64,000 nucleotides of DNA, taken from an uncultured Pelagibacteraceae bacterium (GTDB lineage: Bacteria > Pseudomonadota > Alphaproteobacteria > Pelagibacterales > Pelagibacteraceae). Made by a program: the position numbers and the translations under genes. Shown here in pieces: positions 56,974 to 64,000 of this stretch (the first letter of the stretch is position 1; the number at the start of each line of letters is the position of its first letter). The notes beneath the pieces are model-generated. The model was not told the origin of the DNA. It ran no database searches and saw only the letters and a list, made by a program, of their open reading frames with translations. The DNA is taken from assembly GCA_902566925.1 (NCBI GenBank), contig CACFKO010000003.1, positions 1 through 64,000 on the forward strand, read 5' to 3'.

Positions 56974-57702
56974 TTAATAGATTTTTTTACTGAAATTTTT
57001 TAAGTCATTTAAATCATCAAATTCATACCAGTAATCTTTGGTAGGCAAACACTTAATTTGTACATTTTCTTTTATAACTTTGTTTAAAAATTGAGAAATA
57101 TGAAGTTTTGAATTTTTTTTATTTTTGATAATTAGTTTTTTTATTAACTTTATTTTATCTTTCGGAATATATATGATGCCCATATATTGACCCATGACAT
57201 TTTTTAAAAATTTTATTTTGTTTCCTATTTCAGTTAGATTTTTTCTTTTATCATATTTCAAAGTTTCGCAATCTTTTAATATACTTTTTCCCCTTATTCT
57301 CCAAACTTTTTTCCAATTTTTGTTAACTGGTATAATAATTTCATTTTTTGCTTTGCTATATATAGATTTGATAATATTTTTTGAAAAGTAAATATCAGAA
57401 TAAGAAACTAAAGTATCATTTTTACATTTTTTAAGTCCTATAAGAAGTGAGTGAAGCATTTCCTTTGTATTAAAATCTTTATTGTTTACAAATGAAATAT
57501 TTTTATTTTTAATTTTGTCTATAATATTTTGCTTTTTAAAACCTACTACAATATTTATTTTTTTAACGAAATTAAATGATTTGGCATTAAAAACTATATT
57601 CTCAAGTAAAGTTTTATTTTTTACTTTTAACAAACTTTTATTAATTTTAATTTTGCCGTAAACTCTGCTACCTTTTCCTGCTGCTAGTATAAGAAGATCC
57701 AT
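56974..57702 (-). CDS. LicC-like cytidylyltransferase, putative CTP:phosphoglutamine cytidylyltransferase (Cj1416-like)
   Basis: A 242-residue GT-A-fold nucleotidyltransferase. N-terminal LAAGKGSRVYG (7-17) with Lys22/Lys26, metal Asp103 in VSYSDIYF, and the C-terminal WYEFDDLNDL (225-234), as in LicC-type cytidylyltransferases. By itself it could activate phosphocholine or a sugar phosphate. Because it overlaps the amidotransferase-like gene by 35 bases next to the PEP-synthase-like kinase, I infer it couples CTP to N-phospho-glutamine. Start chosen at the first Met, which begins the fold. Confidence 0.78.
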   Translation of the reverse strand: MDLLILAAGKGSRVYGKIKINKSLLKVKNKTLLENIVFNAKSFNFVKKINIVVGFKKQNIIDKIKNKNISFVNNKDFNTKEMLHSLLIGLKKCKNDTLVSYSDIYFSKNIIKSIYSKAKNEIIIPVNKNWKKVWRIRGKSILKDCETLKYDKRKNLTEIGNKIKFLKNVMGQYMGIIYIPKDKIKLIKKLIIKNKKNSKLHISQFLNKVIKENVQIKCLPTKDYWYEFDDLNDLKNFSKKIY

Positions 57703-58315
57703 AAAGAAAGTTTTTAACTATATTTTTGATTTCTCTATTTGAATTATTATATCTTTCGGGGTGAAACATAAAGCAAAGAATTTTTTTATTTAAATGTTCT
57801 GCAATTTCTATAAATCCATCATTAGAGTTTGATACCACTCTAAATTTCTTGCCAATTTTTTTAATAACATTGTTGTGGTATGAGTTTGTTATCAGATTTC
57901 TATACTTAATGTATTTACTGTTTTTAATAATTTTTAAATAATGAGTTTTTCTAACATGATTTTTTGATTTTGAAAATTTACCAGAATTCAAAGATGCAAT
58001 TAATTGGAACCCTCTACAGACAGCTAACACTGGTTTGTTCTTTTTTGTAAATGATTTGAGAAGTTTTTTTTCAAATATATCTCTTTTATGGTCAATTGCT
58101 CTTTTGCTAAACTTCCCTATTTCTCCTCCTCCACAAATCAATAAAGCATCAGAATTTTTAGATATACTATTTATAACTTTAGAATTTAAACTATAAGAAG
58201 TGTTAGCTTCAAAATTAATTGAATTAAAAAAATTAATCCAATCTTTTGATACAATTAAAATTTCCTCATTATATTTATTTCTTTTTATAATTGGAGCTAT
58301 AAAAATCTTTTTCAT
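57668..58315 (-). CDS. Class-I glutamine-amidotransferase-like hydrolase, putative gamma-glutamyl-CDP-amidate hydrolase (Cj1417-like)
   Basis: A 215-residue peptidase-C26-type protein. The triad is visible: nucleophile Cys100 in AVCRGFQ, His185 and Glu187 in FHPER; the oxyanion region is LICGGGEIG. It stands alone, without a synthetase domain, so it hydrolyses a gamma-glutamyl bond. In C. jejuni the equivalent enzyme releases glutamate from the CMP adduct of phosphoglutamine, leaving CDP-amidate. It shares ATGA with the upstream kinase gene. A general gamma-glutamyl-GABA hydrolase is the alternative. Confidence 0.8.
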   Translation of the reverse strand: MKKIFIAPIIKRNKYNEEILIVSKDWINFFNSINFEANTSYSLNSKVINSISKNSDALLICGGGEIGKFSKRAIDHKRDIFEKKLLKSFTKKNKPVLAVCRGFQLIASLNSGKFSKSKNHVRKTHYLKIIKNSKYIKYRNLITNSYHNNVIKKIGKKFRVVSNSNDGFIEIAEHLNKKILCFMFHPERYNNSNREIKNIVKNFLYGSSYTSSRKR

Positions 58316-60633
58316 TTGATAACGATTAACATTTTTTTGTTACAATCCATTAATATTTTTTTTGATTTTTTTAGATTTTCATATTGTAATTTTCCAACGC
58401 CGATAGAAGCTGGAATGTTCAATTCTAAACATCTTATTGCCATATGAGAATTTGATCCGCCATATTGTGTTATTAAACCTTTTATTCTGTTATTAAATAT
58501 ATAATCATAACCTGGGTCGGCATTTTTGATTAAAACAATTTTATCTTTTAAAGATTTTGCTTTTGAATTTTGTAAATCAATACATTCTCCTGTTATCATT
58601 TCTGATGTAATGAAATTAATCTTGTTAAATCTTTCTTCAAAAAAATATATATCTTGTTCTGAGCTTATTACGTCTGGCAATTTAATCATTTTCATAATTT
58701 CAAACTCTTTTTTGTTTTTATCAATTTCTTCTTTCATAGAAGTTTTTAGTTTTCTTGCTTCTAAAGTTGAATAATAATTAATTATATTTTTTATATCTAT
58801 AAATGACATATCGTTTCTGCTAATATTTATTTCTTTTCCTAATTCTATCAAATTTTTAAATATTTCATCTATTCCTTTCGTAAATACAAATTTTGCGTGT
58901 TCTCTCAACAAAATAGAATCTTTTGCAAATTTAAGAAATTCATTTAGCGATATATGAAAATTTTTCATTAATAATTTATGAATCACCTTTTTTTTAGAAA
59001 AATTTACTATAGTTTTATTTCGATTTCCTTTGCTGGAATTTTTTGAAAAGTATATCGAAAATCCTTCCTTGTAGTTTAAAGAATTGATGTCATATGTTGA
59101 AGGTCTTAGATGTCCATATTTTTTTATAAAAGTATCTTTGTTTAGCTTTTTAGTTAAAAGTTTCGCATAATCATTAGAAAAATTAGAGGTAATTGTATTT
59201 AATGAGTTAAAAAAATTACTAAATTCATCTTGGCTGATTAGCTTGTTTTCTTTTAAATCTATTAATAATCTTTGTGATACAAAGGCACATCTAGCTAGAC
59301 CTGCAAATGGTAAAGTACCATATTTTTTTGTGATTTGAACTAAATAAAATATTTTTTGTATGTTCCCAATTTTTTTTTCAACTATTTCTTTAATATTAAG
59401 AGATAAAAGACTCACTTTATTTTTCTCTTCTTTAATCAAGTTACTTTTTAAAATATCCTTGGTAATTTTCTTTAGTTCAGATAAATAGTTTTGTAAAATT
59501 TTTTTATTAAAAAATTTCTTTAATCTTTTGTTGGAATTAAATGAATAACAAGTTTCAACTAGATTAAATTCTATTTTATCGTGAATCTCCCTATCTTTTT
59601 TAAATTCATTCAAGTACTTATTTAAAATTTTTTCACGCTCATTTATTTTTATCTGGCTGGGTATGAAACTATTGAAATCTGTTCTAAGATCAATATATGG
59701 CGAGCCAGCAAAACTAAACATGAGAATATTCGGAAAAACGTTTTGGTATCCATATTTTTCTCTTTGTTCTCTCCAAACATTATCTGTTATTAACTCCTTG
59801 TACATAGATAAGGCTAAAGGATTTGGCTTTTCACCTATCATTTCTGCTGGGTTCCAATCAGTCATATTACTAAATAAAGTTTGGCTTCCAGACAATGTTG
59901 GGTTTATTTTTTTTAATTTTATTATTTTCTTTTTAATATTTATTAAAAAATTATCAAAATCATTTTTAGAATAATTAATCCCTTTTGATTTAGATTTCGG
60001 TTTTGGTAAGCCTCTAACTTGTAAAAGATAAGTTATTTTACCTTTTATACAAAATTCAATATCCAATCTATCATTTTTAAGAAAATTTTCTAAATAATTA
60101 CAAGCTTTTAATAGGTTGCTAAATTTATTATTTTTTATATTTTTTTTATATATTACAATCTGTTTTTTTTTATCGTTTTCTACACCAGAAGTAATTAGGT
60201 GAGTTTTTCCAGACTCGTCATAATTTATCAAATAATAAGGAACATCAAGATTGATGTCCTTTGTGAAAATCACACCAGATACATTAACTTTTTCAACAAA
60301 TTTCTGAACAATTATTTTATCATTTATTGATCTGAATTGTTTTATGTAATTTTTTAAAAAAAATTCAATGTCATCTATATCGCTATTTTTTTGAACTATT
60401 TTAGATGTATATTTTCCAGCATTTGTGATTTTTTTTCCATCCTCATTAGTAGCTGATGATCTTATTATTAACTTATTTTTTTTAGAAAAATTTTTTACTT
60501 TAATAATTATTTTTTTTTTATCTTTAAGAAAATTTTTTTTACTAAAATGAAAATAGATTGGAACTTTTAATTTTGTTTTTATAAATATCTTTTTTAATAA
60601 ATCTAAATTTTCAGCTTTTCCGAGTAATCTCAT
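58312..60633 (-). CDS. PEP-synthase-like kinase, putative L-glutamine amide kinase (Cj1418-like)
   Basis: A 773-residue protein with an N-terminal ATP-binding domain of the PPDK/PEP-synthase type (LIIRSSATNEDGKKITNAGKY near 55-75, and DIEFCIKGKITYLLQVRG near 205), a long central region, and a C-terminal swivelling domain with the phosphoryl-carrying His730 in GGSNSHMAIRC. No PEP/pyruvate TIM-barrel follows, so it does not make PEP; the central part (NMTDWNPAEMIGEKPNPL) should bind another acceptor. Neighbours suggest glutamine. The start lies 29 bases after tRNA-Arg. Confidence 0.82.
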   Translation of the reverse strand: MRLLGKAENLDLLKKIFIKTKLKVPIYFHFSKKNFLKDKKKIIIKVKNFSKKNKLIIRSSATNEDGKKITNAGKYTSKIVQKNSDIDDIEFFLKNYIKQFRSINDKIIVQKFVEKVNVSGVIFTKDINLDVPYYLINYDESGKTHLITSGVENDKKKQIVIYKKNIKNNKFSNLLKACNYLENFLKNDRLDIEFCIKGKITYLLQVRGLPKPKSKSKGINYSKNDFDNFLINIKKKIIKLKKINPTLSGSQTLFSNMTDWNPAEMIGEKPNPLALSMYKELITDNVWREQREKYGYQNVFPNILMFSFAGSPYIDLRTDFNSFIPSQIKINEREKILNKYLNEFKKDREIHDKIEFNLVETCYSFNSNKRLKKFFNKKILQNYLSELKKITKDILKSNLIKEEKNKVSLLSLNIKEIVEKKIGNIQKIFYLVQITKKYGTLPFAGLARCAFVSQRLLIDLKENKLISQDEFSNFFNSLNTITSNFSNDYAKLLTKKLNKDTFIKKYGHLRPSTYDINSLNYKEGFSIYFSKNSSKGNRNKTIVNFSKKKVIHKLLMKNFHISLNEFLKFAKDSILLREHAKFVFTKGIDEIFKNLIELGKEINISRNDMSFIDIKNIINYYSTLEARKLKTSMKEEIDKNKKEFEIMKMIKLPDVISSEQDIYFFEERFNKINFITSEMITGECIDLQNSKAKSLKDKIVLIKNADPGYDYIFNNRIKGLITQYGGSNSHMAIRCLELNIPASIGVGKLQYENLKKSKKILMDCNKKMLIVIK

Positions 60634-60662
60634 ATCTTAATAAAGTACCTTATTATCAGTTG

Positions 60663-60736
60663 TGGGCCGTGAAAGACTTGAACTCTCAACCTCCAAGTCC
60701 GAAGCTTGGCGCTCTATCCAATTGAGCTAACGGCCC
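60663..60736 (-). tRNA. tRNA-Arg (TCG anticodon)
   Basis: A 74-base tRNA: acceptor GGGCCGT with ACGGCCC, discriminator A, CCA not encoded. D arm GCTC/GAGC; anticodon stem CCAAG/CTTGG with loop CTTCGGA, so the anticodon is TCG. T arm GAGAG-TTCAAGT-CTTTC. The glutamine-kinase-like gene begins 29 bases beyond its 3' end on the same strand, and the AT-rich cluster starts exactly there. Confidence 0.95.
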
Positions 60737-60744
60737 TTAATAGG

Positions 60745-60773
60745 ATAATATAGGACAGGGATTAGATTGTAAA
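60745..60773 (-). promoter_or_regulatory. Promoter for tRNA-Arg (and probably the downstream operon)
   Basis: On the minus strand TTTACA (60768-60773) and TATTAT (60745-60750) are spaced by 17 bases, one mismatch each from consensus. Transcription would start 1-2 bases before the tRNA 5' end at 60736. No comparable promoter fits in the 29 bases between the tRNA and the kinase gene. Confidence 0.6.
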
Positions 60774-60783
60774 AATATTATTT

Positions 60784-60789
60784 TATAAT
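60784..60789 (+). promoter_or_regulatory. -10 element upstream of rluD
   Basis: A perfect TATAAT lies 17 bases before the rluD ATG, in the gap shared with divergent tRNA-Arg. The expected -35 position has no good match, so this is a weak call. Confidence 0.35.
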
Positions 60790-60806
60790 ATGTTTTAAAC
60801 TGTAAA

Positions 60807-61787
60807 ATGAATAAAACAACAACATTTTTTGTAGAAGAAAGTAGCAACAATATAAGGTTAGACAAATATTTAGCTTCTAAATTAAAAAGTCTTACAAGAT
60901 CACATATTAAAAAAATTATTCTTTCAAAAAATGTAAGTATAAACAATAAGGCTATTTCTTCCCCATCTAAAAAAATAAAATATGGAAACTCTATAGAGAT
61001 TTTAATTAAGCCAAAAAAAGTTGAATATATTAAACCTCAAAAAATAAATTTAAGTATTGTTTATGAGGATGAAGAAATTGTTGTGGTAGATAAACCTAGC
61101 GGTATTGTCGTTCATCCTGGTGCTGGTAACAAAGAGGGAACCTTGGTGAATGGTCTTTTGTATTTATACGAAAATGACTTATCAACTTTAAATGGTCTGT
61201 CTCGACCAGGTATAGTTCACAGAATAGACAAAGAAACAAGTGGATTGCTCGTGATTGCAAAAACTAATTTTTCACACGCAAAATTATCAAAACAATTTAG
61301 CAATCATTCTATTAAGAGGAAATATTTGGCCTTAATATGGGGGGTAATAAGACCTCTAAATGGAAAAATTACTACTCTCTTATCAAGGAGCAAAAAAAAT
61401 AGACAGCTCATGTCTGTAAGTGAAAGGACTGGTAAAAGAGCCATTACAAATTACAAAACATTAAAAGTTTTTAACTATAAAGAAATACCAAAAATTAGCT
61501 TAGTAGAATGTATTTTAGAAACAGGAAGAACACATCAAATAAGAGTTCATCTTTCCTATAAAGGAAATGGATTGGTTGGAGATAAAAAGTACGGAAAGAA
61601 AAGATTGCGTTTTAGAAAAATAAATAAAAAATTTGAAAAAATTTTACATGGTTTTGAAAGGCAAGCACTACATGCAAAAAGTCTAGGGTTTACTCATCCA
61701 ACAAAAAATAGATTTGTCAATTTTGAAACAAAACTACCGACAGATTTTAAAAAAATGCTCGATTTTCTTGAAAAATTTAGCGATTGA
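60807..61787 (+). CDS. rluD: RluD-family 23S rRNA pseudouridine synthase
   Basis: Isomerises uridines in 23S rRNA. It has 326 residues: an S4 RNA-binding domain (IRLDKYLASKLKSLTRSHIKK, here about 16-36), then the catalytic domain with VVDKPSGIVVHPG and the active Asp141 in HRIDKETSGLLV, and ETGRTHQIRVHL. Assignment to RluD rather than RluC rests on the HRIDKxTSG form and overall layout. It is followed by rpoH 32 bases later. Confidence 0.9.
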   Translation: MNKTTTFFVEESSNNIRLDKYLASKLKSLTRSHIKKIILSKNVSINNKAISSPSKKIKYGNSIEILIKPKKVEYIKPQKINLSIVYEDEEIVVVDKPSGIVVHPGAGNKEGTLVNGLLYLYENDLSTLNGLSRPGIVHRIDKETSGLLVIAKTNFSHAKLSKQFSNHSIKRKYLALIWGVIRPLNGKITTLLSRSKKNRQLMSVSERTGKRAITNYKTLKVFNYKEIPKISLVECILETGRTHQIRVHLSYKGNGLVGDKKYGKKRLRFRKINKKFEKILHGFERQALHAKSLGFTHPTKNRFVNFETKLPTDFKKMLDFLEKFSD

Positions 61788-61819
61788 AAAATTCTATTTA
61801 AGAAATATATATACAAGCG

Positions 61820-62719
61820 ATGAGTACAAAATCTGAAATATCAAATCTACCTATTCTTTCGGGTGAGGGTGGCTTATCATTATACCTTGCTCAAATAAAA
61901 AAGTTTCCAATGTTAGATGCGGAGGAAGAATATATGCTAGCTAAAAATTGGAAAGAAAGAGGTAATCTAAAATCAGCACACAAACTTGTAACAAGTCATC
62001 TTAGATTAGTTGCCAAAATTGCAATGGGTTATAGAGGTTATGGTTTACCTGTAAGTGAACTAATTTCTGAGGGTAATATTGGTTTAATGCAAGCAGTAAA
62101 AAAATTTGATCCTGATAAAGGTTTTAGGCTAGCAACTTATGCTATGTGGTGGATAAAAGCAGGAATACAGGAATATGTTCTTAGATCTTGGAGTCTAGTG
62201 AAGATGGGAACTACGGCCGCACAAAAAAAATTATTTTTTAATTTAAAAAAAATAAAACAACAAATTGCTCCAACTCAAGAAGGCGATTTAAAAAAAGAAC
62301 AGGTAAAAGAAATATCAGATAGACTGGGTGTAAAATCAGAAGAAGTTGTTTCGATGAATAGAAGAATGATGGGTCAAGAAAAATCACTCAATGATCCTAT
62401 CCGCTCAGGAGAAGAAAGTGAATGGCAAGACTGGGTAGTAGATGAAAATATGGACCAGGAACTTTACGTATCTCAAAAACAAGAATTGGATGAAAAAAAA
62501 TTATTACTTAAGGATGCAATTAAAATTTTGAACGATAGAGAAAAGAAAATTATAGAGGCAAGAAAGCTGTCAAATAACCCCAAAACGTTGGATGAATTAA
62601 GTAAAAAATACAAAATAAGTAGAGAAAGAATTAGACAAATTGAAAACAAAGCTTTTGAAAAACTCCAGAAAGCAATGCTTAATTCCAACAAGTCAAAAAA
62701 CCTTCTTCCCGCTCAATAG
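61820..62719 (+). CDS. rpoH: RNA polymerase sigma factor RpoH (sigma-32)
   Basis: The heat-shock sigma factor. The 299 residues have region 2 (ISEGNIGLMQAVKKFDP, FRLATYAMWWIKAGIQEYVL), the RpoH box (AAQKKLFFNLKK) and region 4 (SRERIRQIENKAFEKL). A possible TTGAAA (61784-61789) overlaps the rluD stop, and TATATA (61806-61813) ends 6-8 bases before the ATG, suggesting its own short-leader transcript. The end is 10 bases from convergent purA. Confidence 0.95.
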   Translation: MSTKSEISNLPILSGEGGLSLYLAQIKKFPMLDAEEEYMLAKNWKERGNLKSAHKLVTSHLRLVAKIAMGYRGYGLPVSELISEGNIGLMQAVKKFDPDKGFRLATYAMWWIKAGIQEYVLRSWSLVKMGTTAAQKKLFFNLKKIKQQIAPTQEGDLKKEQVKEISDRLGVKSEEVVSMNRRMMGQEKSLNDPIRSGEESEWQDWVVDENMDQELYVSQKQELDEKKLLLKDAIKILNDREKKIIEARKLSNNPKTLDELSKKYKISRERIRQIENKAFEKLQKAMLNSNKSKNLLPAQ

Positions 62720-62729
62720 AGCTAATTTT

Positions 62730-64000
<1,271 letters not shown>

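Noticed and set aside
56974..57702. Phosphocholine (LicC) or glycerol-3-phosphate cytidylyltransferase as the main call
   Set aside because: Possible from the fold alone, but no choline kinase or uptake gene is nearby and the overlap with the amidotransferase-like gene favours the phosphoglutamine role.
58312..60633. True phosphoenolpyruvate synthase or PPDK
   Set aside because: The swivelling-His domain is at the very C-terminus and no PEP/pyruvate barrel with the catalytic Cys follows; a real PPDK is present at 38.3 kb.
53054..60736. Mobile island with integrase or attachment repeats
   Set aside because: The tRNA-Arg edge is suggestive, but no integrase, transposase or second copy of the tRNA 3' end was noticed.

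Overview
The window comes from a very AT-rich, densely packed bacterial chromosome that I read as SAR11 (Pelagibacter-like Alphaproteobacteria). The basis is a proteorhodopsin gene beside a ferredoxin and a ferredoxin reductase, a short DksA with a C-T-S-A remnant of the zinc finger, RpoH, a single-subunit-type NADP isocitrate dehydrogenase, many genes that abut or overlap, and no gene-free stretch over 220 bases. Sixty-five protein genes and two tRNA genes are supported. No rRNA, IS element, integrase, phage gene or CRISPR array was seen. The window cuts into pdxA on the left and purA on the right.

Layout. 1-6.7 kb: pdxA-rsmA; the opposed fatty-acid operon fabD-fabG-acpP-gmk; then rpsF-rpsR-rplI and dnaB. 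6.7-11.2 kb: an RND-type exporter, cvpA, purF. 11.2-16.4 kb (minus strand): yfgM-like and bamB, panB, a TPR protein, rlmE, and psd-pssA for phosphatidylethanolamine. 16.5-23 kb: icd, alaS, recA, a TolC-family gene. 23-28 kb: a glycerate kinase overlapping a GFA-fold gene, two membrane glycosyltransferases, dksA-like, a GST. 27.6-33.2 kb: energy and redox genes, namely ferredoxin reductase, 2Fe-2S ferredoxin, blue-tuned proteorhodopsin, propionyl/acetyl-CoA synthetase, and two blue-copper proteins. 33-47.5 kb: dihydroorotase, ygfZ, an EamA transporter placed 8 bases after a tRNA-Leu, nadA-nadC, sppA-glyQ-glyS-ppdK joined almost without gaps, a polyprenyl synthase, pdxH, aroC. 47.5-50.6 kb: xseB-ispA-dxs. 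50.6-53.9 kb: tsaC, a two-gene ABC-2 transporter, a GT17 glycosyltransferase.

The outstanding region is 53.9-60.7 kb, an even more AT-rich minus-strand block that ends exactly at a tRNA-Arg gene. Its first three genes are a PEP-synthase-like kinase with a swivelling-histidine domain, a class-I glutamine-amidotransferase-like hydrolase, and a LicC-like nucleotidyltransferase, all overlapping. This is the combination and relative order known in Campylobacter jejuni (Cj1418, Cj1417, Cj1416) for making cytidine diphosphoramidate, the precursor of the capsule phosphoramidate group. A CDP-glycerol-transferase-like enzyme follows one base later, then a small membrane protein and a membrane-anchored sulfatase-fold enzyme. 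I infer a phosphoramidate (P-N bond) surface-modification pathway, which I do not know to have been described for SAR11.

Regulation appears minimal. Several -10 boxes sit 6-9 bases from the start codon, suggesting leaderless mRNAs. Two mRNAs seem to be transcribed through from tRNA genes. Five convergent gene pairs share their stop codons in a 4-base overlap. The clearest regulated leaders are those of proteorhodopsin and recA.
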